Of a stretch of DNA of 64,000 nucleotides, positions 1-11,101 are shown in pieces (the first letter of the stretch is position 1; each line of letters opens with the position of its first letter). This stretch comes from Pristionchus mayeri (lineage: Eukaryota > Nematoda > Chromadorea > Rhabditida > Neodiplogasteridae): contig BTRK01000001.1 of the NCBI GenBank assembly GCA_036245805.1, positions 29,023,087 through 29,087,086 of the forward strand, read 5' to 3'. The notes under the pieces are model-generated. The model did no database searches. It was not told the DNA's origin and saw only the letters and a program-made list of their open reading frames with translations. The position numbers were made by a program, and so were the translations under genes.

Positions 1-90
1 GTTGGATTCCCGACACCAATTTAGGCTTCATAATAGAGAAAAGTAATGAGCGCATCGTGAGACGATATTTATGGTCTATACCGAAATCCG

Positions 91-217
91 GTACTAGGTC
101 GGATGAGAACTCGCCAGATGATATCCAAAAAGTACCCTTCTCTAGGTTTTGACAGAATTATTTTTGCCAATTTCTTCTGCAAATACCGGAGAATGGCACT
201 TTGTTGGTTCACATCCG
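91..217. repeat. MITE family 1 copy (decayed)
   Basis: The left end reads GGTACTAGGTCGGATGAGAA and the right end carries a degenerate reverse complement (GGTTCACATCCGACCCTA). The internal AAGTACCCTTCTC is shared with the copies near 53.98 and 62.34 kb. It has no coding capacity. Confidence 0.6.
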
Positions 218-410
218 ACCCTAAATCCCTGTGGCCGATCTCACGACCTTTCGAATCGATCTCCTGATATACATCCTCTGCGCCACCCCGCCCAACCACT
301 GCGCCACATTGCCCAACATAACTGGCAATAATAGCCGAGGATTGGTCTACAAAGGCCGGAAATTGGTGCCTAGACTACGATAGTAGAATAGAAATAGTCG
401 AAATTCTCAC

Positions 411-775
411 TTTTCCATCAGGTCCTGGGGTGAGTTTGAGGCCTCCGAGAGGGCCGAAGATCGGAATGTCCAGTGGCATGCCGAAGCCTTGACCTGGAAT
501 CACCGAGATGAATCGAAAGTAGATACATCCCCAAATATTCGCCCAGGAGCGACGCTACTTCCATCAACCCCTTCATCAAATTCTCCTAATTTTCCTGTAC
601 ACTATTGAATGGAGGGAATATATGTTCAGTTGCATGTGTATTAGCAAAGACGTGAGTACATACTCGAATTTCTGTATCTTCCTGAGGATTGCAGAGAATT
701 TTAGAATTAAAACTATTGCTTACATGATACGAGTGCGACTTCGCAAGAGAGCAGGAGAAGGACGGCAGGAATCAT
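411..775 (-). CDS. Small secreted Gly/Pro-rich peptide, 5' part
   Basis: This is an unrecognised small gene on the minus strand. Exon 1 (775-724) encodes MIPAVLLLLSCEVALVS, a clear signal peptide, and ends at a GTAAGC donor. Exon 2 (493-411) follows a TTCCAG acceptor, keeps the phase, and encodes a Gly/Pro-rich stretch containing GFGMPLDIPIFGPLGG before a GTGAGA donor. The first residue made across the junction is Cys. Further exons would lie at 1-410, where a MITE also sits, and I could not place them. The two-exon model rests on matching phase and good splice sites only. It could be a secreted effector or cuticle-type peptide; no function is assigned. Confidence 0.5.
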
Positions 776-1630
776 GTTGCTGAGGAGGAGAAATGCGATT
801 TGAATGGACGAGGAATGGCTGGGTGATCAACAATGGAACACGAGTGCCGCCTTGAGCTCGAAAGAGAAAGTGGATGCACAAGGTGTTCAATGCTAAAGGC
901 AATAGCCTCTCCCCATACTTGGCATTTCGAAAATCTCCCGAATTCGAAGTGTCAATACACACACTCATTTGCTATTGCGGCGTGCTGGTCTTCGGGAAAA
1001 GTGGCGATACCCAACGGATCATAGTGAAAGAAAGAGCGATAGTATGTGAGGTTTCAATGATAATAGGCAGCTATTTAGAAAATGTCCTGGAGCCAACGAA
1101 GTGTTCAAAGAAGGGCAGTTCAGAGAATCAAGAGAGAAGGAGGTTTGCGAGCTTTGCATTAGGAAGTACAGCAAGTGATGACTAACGCAGTTCTCTGCTC
1201 ACACTTTCGTGAGATTCACTACAATGAGTTGCCTCTGAGCTTGGCAAAGTCGCAAAACGAGTTTGAGGGGAGAACACGATCAGCTGATCAAAAGATTAAC
1301 CAGATTTGACACTCCCTCGAATTGAAACGAGAGTTGCCCAGGTGTTCTTCTTTCCTCTCAGAATGGTGGTGGGGGGGGGGGGCGTTCTACGGATTCGAAC
1401 TATTCATTGCGATCTAGTTGGACTTCATCTCCCAATTAGTCAATTAGTGATATGTGATTGACGAGAGTTTGATCAAATATCGCTTCCGGAAATATCACAT
1501 TTCCCAAGATATGACCTCAATATGAGAATCTGTGCAGAACAGGGCCACAAAAGCTAGTTTACGGTTGTGCGGATAGCTGGATGCAGAAATCAGTTGCATT
1601 CCACTGAAAACCCGGTCTATCTTTACTCAC

Positions 1631-2182
1631 AAGATATGCCACTGGTTCCTCCTCCTCTACGTTCTTCATCATGCCAAACGGTCCGTTGAGTATGCAGAAG
1701 CGGTGGAGGTCCACAGTTCGAACTGGTCGTCCTCTCAGCGTCTGGCTCTTCTCTTGTTGCTCTTCTTCACAAGCTCCGCTCTCATATCGGCAGGATCTGC
1801 AGTAAAAACGACTCTTCTATCTTATTTTTGGAGTCTCTCTTCTTACCAGGAATGCAGCAGAGTGGCATTTGTGTGAATACGTCGTCGAAGATGAAAAAGA
1901 TGTGGCGTGGGTCCTTCTGAATCACAAATCGTAGTGGAGGGAAGAGAGAAAGTGAGGGGAAGGGAGATGGAGAAGGAAGGAATCAATATAACTCATTTGC
2001 AAGTGTGATCGTGCAGAAATCAATAATAACACATGACGTCATCTTAGATGATGATAGCCACGGTGCTTTAGGCGCTCAGTTTGCAATGTGCACACTCTCA
2101 CCCTCTCGTATCCCAATTCCATCAGAAATCCATAGGCCATGTTGATTGGACGCATTTCGTTATTACCGCGAAGAAGAATAAA
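1631..2182 (-). pseudogene. PP1-like Ser/Thr phosphatase fragment lacking metal-site histidines
   Basis: Three in-phase exons on the minus strand (2182-2102, 1916-1847, 1722-1631) give a continuous stretch collinear with the core of PP1-type phosphatases. FILLRGNNE matches the family signature LLRGNHE, INMAYGFLMELGYER matches the following helix, FDDVFTQMPLCC matches the FxxxFxxLPL segment, and FCILNGPFG lies where CCHGG is expected. The His of GNHE is Asn here, and the His of the HGG motif is also missing; both bind catalytic metals in PPP enzymes. The upstream GDxHG and GDxVDRG motifs are not found nearby. A catalytically dead or broken copy is therefore likely. The third exon has a competing upstream acceptor at 1796 that leads to an early stop, another sign of decay. 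An expressed pseudophosphatase remains possible. Confidence 0.5.
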
Positions 2183-3359
2183 CTGAGGATATGCGTTCTT
2201 TAAAATTATCTAGCTCGGATACGGAGATCGTACTCCGATCACAACGGTATCTTACAGTCTCAATTCCGTCTCAATTCCGCCTTTCTTGCACTCCCATCCG
2301 AGGCGGTTTTCTTCTGTTCGCGAAGTCGGCCATTTCGACTGAATCACGAATCGTAGTGGAGGGAAGAGCACGAAGTTAGGAGAGGAGGAGATGAGAAGGG
2401 ATAGGCAGAAGGAAGGAATGATTTGAATTTTCCTAATAATTGACAATTCAAAACTAAATCGTCACAAAATAAACAACACTTGAAATAGAGAAACTAAGCA
2501 AATATTTGCTCAATCATCATGGAATCGATTTGGTTTGCCAGTGCCGAAATTGATGGACGGCAGGCCAACTACGAATTTGCTTCCTCGACAGGTGTTATCT
2601 CCACTGTCCCTGTTCTTTCGAGCACTATGCTCTACGCTCATTATCAACTGACTCAGGCGCCACACCCTCGTCCCTAATAGTATGATATGGTGGGAAGTTT
2701 GATCGGTATCTCATGGGTAGGCGGTTTATTGCGGTACGAGGTGACGTACGAGATGCTGATCTTCCCTCTTATCGGACTGATGGCGAATTATGAATCAGAG
2801 GAGTGACCGGAAAAGAAGGAGAATGGAATAGAACTTTGTGAGGGATTAGCACGAATCCGCTTTGCAAGATGCAAGGAATCAGACTGACTTAGATACTAAC
2901 GATAATAATTTCAATGATATACGAAGGAAGAGCTGGGACGTGTTGTAGATGCTTTGTGACCTCCAAGCAAACGGTGATCGATTTCTTATAGAATTTCGAA
3001 CTTCGGAAAATCTCAATTTAGCACTTTAAGAAGAAGAAAAAAAATGCTTCAATATTCATGCTCGAAATTCCGCTTCTCCTGTTTTGTTCTTCTGTTGCAC
3101 AATGGTGTGCTACTCTTATCTCCCCTCTCCCCCGCTCTTTCCTCCTCTCATCACCGAGATAAGGGCTCCTCCTTTGTTCATAAGAAGCGAGATTCTGCTC
3201 AGACGCCACCCTCTCACCCTTTCTCGCGAACCAGCTCACATCTAGGACTTCTGATCCTTCTCCATCGCTTGTTGTTTCCCGTTCATACTACCCATTGAAG
3301 TTGTCGACGTGGAGAACCCATACTTACCGTACCCTACTCATCATCTCCTCGTCGCTCGC
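2183..3359. other. Intergenic, no gene resolved
   Basis: No convincing exon was found. A purine-rich block at about 2335-2420 duplicates the one at 1918-1985, both containing AATCGTAGTGGAGGGAAGAG, so a local duplication occurred here. Pyrimidine-rich sequence precedes the gene that starts at 3360; no TATA box is obvious. Confidence 0.4.
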
Positions 3360-6300
3360 ATGATGCGACTGCTAGGAGTGTTGCTGCTGGCTGCAGCCGC
3401 AGCTGCACAGGGACACGTCGAGTGAGTCTTTCCTCCTTTATTAACATAATTTCAAAGCCGCTGTGTACCTATTTGTTCACTTGCAATGAAGAGAAACACA
3501 AGAAATACACTAATTATTCAATTTCCTTCAGGCCCACCTGCCGCGATCTCTCCTGCGCCTCCAAGGAGTCCCTCCTTGAACAGATCACTCTACTCAAAAA
3601 GGATGTATGTTCACTTATTTTCGCTATTCTATCTGAGAAAAGAGTTGTGACTTTGTTATTTTGGAACTAACAGAGTCACTTCACCTCCTACGATGAAAAT
3701 TATTTTCACGTCCTACCAAATCGCTCCTTTTAGCTGAAATGGATGAAAAACCAATAATTGCATTCAGGTCCGTGCTCGTGATATGATCTTGGCCGATTCC
3801 GATTGTACTGCTTGCTACTCGAATCCCTGCCAGAATGGAGGAGTGTGCCTGCCCGATGGCAAGTACGGATACCGGTGAGTGCCTAGTAGGGTGGCAAAAA
3901 TGACTCTCGGATATTCGAGCTTGTTTATCTCTACACGCGGATGAGTCTAGGGGAGAGGCTTGCTCGGCTCTCCGTGGATCAAATGGACTAATTTCGGGAT
4001 CATTGTTCACTTCCTATCACTTGCAATTACTTTTTTTGAGAAGGGATGGATAATTTGGCATCTAATGAGTTCCAACACGATTAGGATCTTTCATTTATAC
4101 CTCTTCAAGTATTTGCAACGTTTCGAAAAAAAATGATGGAACATGATGAAATCAGCAGAAGCGGAGAAATATTAGAAGCTGCCAGAAAGAAAGGTGCACT
4201 AGATAACCAGAAAGAAAGGCTCTATCCTGATCAGCATCAGATATTTATGATTCTCCGTTACCAGCTTTGTTTCCTGTCACATCATGTCTATCATTTATCA
4301 CGGTTCTTGAGTGATAACTCGTTGACTGGTAAGCTGCTTAGGTGCAGATTTGAGTGCGATCCTATCGGATTATCCAGAATTCTCCCAGAATGACGTGCCG
4401 TAGTGTTGGATGGTGATGATGTCTCAGGCAACAGGAAGAAGAAGGAGGGAGGGAGTGAGAGAGAGAGAAGGGAGGGGGCGAGGTTTAACAACCTCATAAA
4501 GGCAGTAGTGAAACCCACGCGCATTTCGATGATAAGCCTTGAGAATCGACGATAAAAATTGGCTCGACAATTTGAGATAACAGCTTGCGTGCGCCTTTTG
4601 GAGGGAATAGATGAGGAAGAAGGAAGGGATCGAACACAAAATTTAAATTCACATCCATAGGGTTCACTAGGAAGGAATATCATAAACCAAAAATAATATG
4701 GGGTGCATTCAGATGGGGATTAATGCTTTCATTCTCTTTCGAATTGAATACGTAATGAAAGCACAATAGCCACCCTTAGTGGGAGGAATTGATCTTCGAA
4801 TTCTTTGGAGTGAGGCACTAGATGATGAGGGATTCAGATCGGCATTGAAGCTTTCATTCTTTATCGAAAAGAGAGGAGAATGAAGAGGTTTCAAACATCC
4901 CAAGAAAGAAAGAAAATTGATCTTTGATCTTTGATCTTCCCAGATGCGACTGCCCCGATGACACGAGTGGTCTCAACTGCGAGAAGAAGATCGTGTGCAC
5001 GAGCAGCACGTGCGGCAAGAACGCCCACTGCTTCATCGAGAACCACCAGACGAACTGCGCCTGCGACTTCGGATTCTCCGGTCGGTTGTTGTTGTTAATG
5101 TGAAAGGACTGGTCTTGAAGACTGAACTTGCAGGCAACGCGAAGAAGAGTTGCAACCTCCAGACGCGCAAGATCTGCTTCAACGGAGACCCCCACTACAA
5201 CACGTTCGATGGCGGATATTATGACTACCAGTGTAAGGGAGACTCAAATTTTCTCAAAAAAATGTAACACATACTGAAAAACAATATCCATCATTATGAT
5301 TGCACGTTCAGGCCGACAACTTTCCATTGCATTGATCTTTTGGTTCACTCCCTAACCTATTCCTATTCAGCGACTTGCCCGTACATCTTCTCCGAACCGT
5401 GCTCCGGCCAGCTGTCCAATGGATACGAGACCTTCTCGGTCAAGGCAAAGAACGAGATCGCCCATCCTGGAGACACGTAAGATACTTAGCCAATTAGCAA
5501 ACTGGATGACCTGAAACTAATTAGATGACGTCATTAACTAACTCCTTGCAGCGTCTCGATGGTCGCTTCGACGCAGGTCGTCTTCTACAACAAGACCATC
5601 TTCGTCGATCAGTACCTCCATGTGTTCGTCGATGATGTTCAGGTGAGCATTTTGTGTAAAAATCAATAAATCAATTTATCTTATCAGGCGGAAACGCTCA
5701 GAAGATGATAGTTTGGTAGTCTTCACAATAGGTTATTAAAATTCAAATAGTTGTATTGATAGCTTCATTCAAAGTGGAATCAGAACGATTTAGATCGATC
5801 ACATCTTCATCAGCTTTTAGGGAGAATTTATTGAACTTTAAAAATACTATATCTAGTCTTAATAACGTCCCCTTTTCAGGTGCACGTTCCCTACTACTAC
5901 CCTTCCCAGTCATATGCACAATTCTCCGTCACCCTCAGGTGAGGTATTCCTCGTTCCGCCTAAGCACTAACGTTTCCACCATTCCTCTCCTCCGATTCAT
6001 TCACTAATCTGTGCCTAAAAGGGCAGATTAGAGAATGAATTCTTTGACTTTTGGCCCCCACAATCCTCTCGTTAGTGTCATCCTGTCCCCCACTCAGAAA
6101 CAGAAACCAAAGATGTGCCTCACACCGTGGAATCATCGTGTCTTTTCTGTTGTATCTCACCATTTTTACCACACGATTATTCCCCTCCACTTTGTCACTG
6201 CTCCCATTGTCTTCGGGAAATCAGGAGATCATCAAATCAATCTCATCATTTCCGCATTCAGAAACAATGACATCGTCATCAAGAACGACCAGTTCGTCGA

Positions 6301-9300
6301 GGTCGACTTCCACTACGGACAGGTAGATTATTGATTAGTTACATTCCTCCCCTGACCTACAAGCATATGTATACTCTATTTGTAGCTGTGCATGGTGATC
6401 CCCGACGTTCCCGAGTTCCGCGGCAAGGAGATCCTCTGTGGTCTGGCTGGCAATTTGGATGGAACCTGCAAGAACGATTATATCAAGCCGTGAGCGACGC
6501 AAAACTTGGGCACTCTTTATTTAAGCATGAGAAAATCTTCAGTGATCAAATTCTTCAACATCTATTCTTACATATTCTTATCGATTTATTTTCGATAGAC
6601 GGCTCGAAAGCAAAAACTTTTCAGCGACGGTACCCAAGTCGGCAATGACTGCAGACCCAAGCAGAAGGATGTAAGAACTGACAAATTGATATCCTACCGT
6701 AGACAAAACTAACAATCGATACCTGCAGACCGACGATTTCGCTGATTCCTGGCGCATTACTGACTACACGCTGCCTAATCCCGCGCCTGCTTGCATCGAC
6801 GGATGGACGATGACGAACAAGAGCAAGACTTGCGTACGAGATTGATCTTTGATCTCCTGAATCCCAATCGCTAACAAATATAGTGCCATTCATAAGAGAT
6901 CCTGCGAAAGTTGGCATATCTATGAACGCGATTTTAGAAATAATGCAATTTTTCAAAAAAATATCAAAATAATTTTTCAGAAGGAAATCGAGGGAGCAGC
7001 TGCCGATTGCGTGGATATTTACAACGCCCAGACTGCAACTGTTGGTCTTTGATCTCTCTATTTAATCTCTGCTTTATTTCTGTAGTCGCAAACATACGAC
7101 GATACTCAGGTGCATGATCTTTGATCTCTTACAGGGTCCATTTGCCGCTTGCGCTTTCCTCGGCAAAGACTTCATCCAGTATGCGTACGACAGTTGCACC
7201 TACGATGTGTGCCTGGACAAGGGGGTGAGTGATCTTTGATCTCTTCGAAGAGCCTAAAGGGTAGAAAAGAGCGAAAATTCATCGGAGCATCAACATTTTC
7301 AATCAATTCCAGCTTCGCTGTAGCAGCATGGCCTTTTTCGTGTCTAACTGCCAGGCCGCGCTTGGAGGTTTGTTATTTGCTAAATTTGATTTGTAAAAAA
7401 TAATATTTAAAAATACCAAAATAATTTATTTTAGGAGTGGACGTGGCCGACTGGCGAGTGAAGACTGATTGTCAGATGAACTGTCCTGCCCACTCAACTG
7501 TACGTTTTTTGGATGGAATTTGCAGAATCAATTGTGATGTTAAAATTACATAACAGATTGGATCGTTGTCGCTGAATCTTCTAGATAAGCATACAACGAT
7601 CTGATAGTTGAGGCGATTTTTAAAAAAAAATTGTAAAAAAATGTTTTAGTACGACTCCTGCGTCTCGGCCTGCCCCGCGACGTGCTCTGCGCACAATGCT
7701 CCGGATGAGTGCGATCAGCGTAAGCTAATTGTATTTTTAAAGCTTAAAATTATTACTTTTTATCAGAGGTACCAGCAAAGGAAGGGGGAAATTTAGAAAA
7801 ATTTAGAACAAGAGTGACTGAAAATGTTCAGCTTGCGCGGAAGGATGTGCTTGCGACTACGGATACGTGCTCGACACTACCAACCTCGCCCAGGTACTGT
7901 AGTTTGTTATATATTTATGGCACACCACATGCTGTGAAAATAATGAGAAATGACTCTCTTCCAGTAAGCACGGACCAGATGAAAATATTTCACGACAATA
8001 TTCAAATTATATCTCATACGAGGCCCTTCATTCCAGGTCACTTGCATTCCGGTCGAAGAGTGCGGATGCACGGACAGCAACGGCAACATGCATCCCGGTG
8101 CGATTATTGAAATTATTTTCGAAAATAATTTTAAAATCAATAATTTCAGCCAACCAGCACTGGCTCTCTAACGATTGCTCGCAGGCGAACTACTGCCAGA
8201 ACGGAATCTACTTCAGAAACGTTCGTTTTTATTTCATTAAAAATGTTGCATAGTTGAATCTTCGTGCGCTTTCGTTGATTGCGAATTTGAAATGTAAATG
8301 TAAATTGAAATTGAATTTTAATTTTTAAATTAAAATATGCAAATTTCAGCCGTACGCCTGCCAGCCGCATGCTCACTGTGGTATCGCCAATGGAGACATG
8401 GCGTGCATCTGCGACCCCGGATTCCAGGTGATTATTAGAGACCTGGTGAATGGATTCCAGGGTTGGCAATTCGAGACAAGGGAATATTAACAATTTCTTG
8501 AATAGATACACTCAACTCTAGTTAGTCTAGTTAGCTCAACTCTACATAACTAAGAATTGCAATTCCAGACAAGGTAACGAGACCGCCACGCATACCCCTT
8601 CTCTGATTGTGAATTTAAGCTAGGGAGGAGTAGCGGTTTCACTACCTTGTCTCTAATTGCCAACTCTTTTGAATACGCTTAAACTTTGAGTATTGGCCTA
8701 TGTTCCCCACGTGATCTTATTTAAACTCGAAGTGCGCCAACAATTGCAAAATTTCAACTGTTTTAGTACAACGCCGACACGAACGCTTGCGACGACATCG
8801 ACGAGTGCCTCGACCCCAACTCGTGCTCTACCGGACTCGGACACGGACAGTGCGTCAACACACCCGGTTAGCGCAATCTTCTCGTTATTCAGCTCGTTCT
8901 GCTGTGTTTCTAGGCAACTAAGCCTGCAGCAAGTCCCCTGAATGTCTAAATAAGACATGATTGATTATTTGTTGGCAGTATTGGTGAAGTGCAACTTCTG
9001 GATACTATCGAACTATCATCTTCTCAGAGTCCCGCCTGAAGATAAATTGATGGATTGATTTCCAGGCTCGTACTACTGCGTCTGCAACATGTACTACGCT
9101 GGTCACGACTGCGAGGTCTTCGCTCCGAAGAGACACTGCGCCGATCTCTTCGTCTACCACGGCATCACCGACGACGGAAACTACACGTGAGCGCTTAGCG
9201 ATAATGACCTACCCAGTGCTCGAGATGATCTAGCGAAAGGCAACATACAGTGATTGATTTAAAAATAGATAAAACTTGTCCTAAAACCACTGCATAATGA

Positions 9301-10770
9301 TACGATTATCTATAGACCATAATAGATTATTGCGTGAAAGCATCGCATAGATGTACGATAACATCTACAGTAATCATAACTGCACCATTTCTCAGCGTGA
9401 CTGTGCCCCAGGACGCCTCGTACGGAGACATCCAAGTGTACTGCGACATGACCAGAGGAGGCGGAGGATGGACACTCATCAGCAATGCCTTCTTGGTAAG
9501 TTCCATCTGTTATCTTCTCTATTCGCAATCCCTACTCGAAGAAGAAAAGTCTAGCTAAAGCTTCACTTTTCCATCCACATTCTGTAGGCTCTTAGATGTG
9601 TAATAACTTTTTCTCTCAAAAAGCCTAATAGTAATGGGGATGACTTCAGAACGAGACGGCCGACAAGACCCTCGACGAGTACGCAGCAGGATTCGGATCT
9701 GCCGCCGACGCGGATCTCTGGTTCGGACTGGACCTCATCTCGCTCTACACCAACTACCAGTCGATGAGGTGAGTAATAGACACTACTACTGTCTTGTTAT
9801 AACCAGGATCTGCAAAGTGGCAAGGAGCTTCAAGTTGAGTTTGAGCAAGTATGATCAAAAGCGGGAAGTGCATATACGAAATTTGCAGTCTTCGTCTGAA
9901 CCTCTTCCGATGCGCCAATAACGGACTGGACGCCAAGTGGACTGACTGCACCTACAGACAGTTCTCCGTCTCGGGTAGAACGGACGAGTACAGAGTCACC
10001 ATCCCTGAGGTGAGAAATAAGACGATTACGAAGATACCTTTCTAATTTACCGTCCTAACGAACCACTTAGATTATACTCAGAGAGGAGAGGCACTTGAGA
10101 AGATTACAAAACATAGATATTTTGGTATATTTGCTTGTTCTCACAAGAAACTGTGAACCAAATGGAGAAGAACATCAAATCATTGTAGGTTTGCCGCGGA
10201 ACCGAGATCGATTATTATGACGGCTGGGCGAGATGGGACCTCTCCAAGACCGGACCCAAGTTCCTCGCAATCGACAATGACAACTCGACTTGTAAGCGTT
10301 TTCAGAAAATTAAAATGAAAAAATATATGATAATAACAAAAATTTTTGCAGTCCACTGCACGGAGACGTTCCGCAACACGGGATGGTGGTACGACACCTC
10401 ATACCGGTTCGTGACCTTGGAATATTTGCTGAATTATGATATTTTATCGACGCAAAGTGGCGCAACGTGACACGGCTAATTGATAATTATGGTACAGAGT
10501 CATTCACTCTCCTCTCCTCACCAATGACACCTCATTTAGTTGCGTCAAAATTAGAAATTTTATATAGTGCTCAAGATTTTCATTCAACTCCTTGAAACAT
10601 TTATATTTGATCTCTTCAGATGCGGATCTGCCAACCTCAACGGTGTTCGATATTCGTGCGATGACATTCCCCAGGGCGAGGATGGCCAGACCTACCTCTT
10701 CTGGAACGGAGACCCAATCAACAAGGCTGACATGTACATCCGTCCCTCCGCCTTCCCCAACTACGATTAA
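3360..10770 (+). CDS. Secreted EGF-VWD-C8-TIL-EGF-fibrinogen-like protein (gene 1)
   Basis: A complete 29-exon model with consistent phases gives 843 aa. Exons start at 3360, 3532, 3768, 4944, 5134, 5371, 5552, 5880, 6262, 6386, 6625, 6729, 6981, 7135, 7313, 7435, 7650, 7832, 8037, 8150, 8350, 8767, 9066, 9396, 9650, 9889, 10189, 10352 and 10620; the stop is TAA. Residues 1-17 are a signal peptide. Two EGF-like modules (about 58-128) precede a VWD domain (about 134-315; [10 protein letters not shown] near its start, [11 protein letters not shown] near its end). A C8-type Cys region (about 316-440), a TIL domain (about 441-504; CPATCSA, GCACDYGYVLD), an EGF-like module, a calcium-binding EGF (DIDECLD, about 563) and a fibrinogen-C-like domain (about 608-843; [13 protein letters not shown]) follow. 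VWD-C8-TIL is the zonadhesin/mucin/vWF module and fibrinogen-like domains often bind glycans, so an extracellular adhesion or defence role is inferred. The 1.07-kb intron 3 is the longest. Confidence 0.9.
5661..5735 (-). repeat. LINE 3'-end fragment in intron 7 of gene 1
   Basis: The block containing CTTATCAGGCGGAAACGCTC is repeated near 46430-46480, where it sits beside a (CAAT)n run and a recognisable LINE C-terminus. Read on the minus strand it is a LINE 3' end followed by a short AT-rich tail. It lies between exons 7 and 8. Confidence 0.55.
8458..8667. repeat. Inverted-repeat element in intron 21 of gene 1
   Basis: The termini are AGGGTTGGCAATTCGAGACA and, inverted, TGTCTCTAATTGCCAACTCT. 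The terminal AGGGTTGGCAAT is shared with the palindrome at 42705-42810, and it resembles hAT-type ends. No ORF is present. Confidence 0.55.
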
Positions 10771-11101
10771 GTTATGCGGCCCTCCATGTACAGTCAGCGA
10801 ACGAAAGTTCACTAATTATCGATAAAAGTTGCAATTAATTTCGTTATTATTTTCCGCATGTTTATGCTTCGATCACCGTGTATAGTTGTTCTCTTAGGTG
10901 CTGTGTAGACATGATCCTGCAATGCTCTCGAAAAAGACCAGCGAGCTCTGCTCCCTGCCACTCGGAATAAATAATTCCTAATCAACTCAATATAATTGAT
11001 TTTCTTCATGAGCACATGGTCTTCAGCGCATATAAGACCACAGAACATATTTTTGCAACCGGGACCATCTGAAGTCATTTATCTTTCTGAACAGGGTTGC
11101 A
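10771..11101. other. Convergent intergenic: 3' ends of gene 1 and gene A
   Basis: This is the 3' flank of gene 1, meeting the 3' flank of gene A from the other strand. The segment ATAAAAGTTGCAATT at about 10822-10838 recurs downstream of the orphan last exon (31964-31978), so that 3'-UTR was duplicated too. Confidence 0.5.

Noticed and set aside
4291..4683. 130-aa minus-strand ORF in intron 3 of gene 1
   Set aside because: Low-complexity purine/pyrimidine sequence (GAGAGAGAAGGGAGGG) inside an intron; no domain or splice support.
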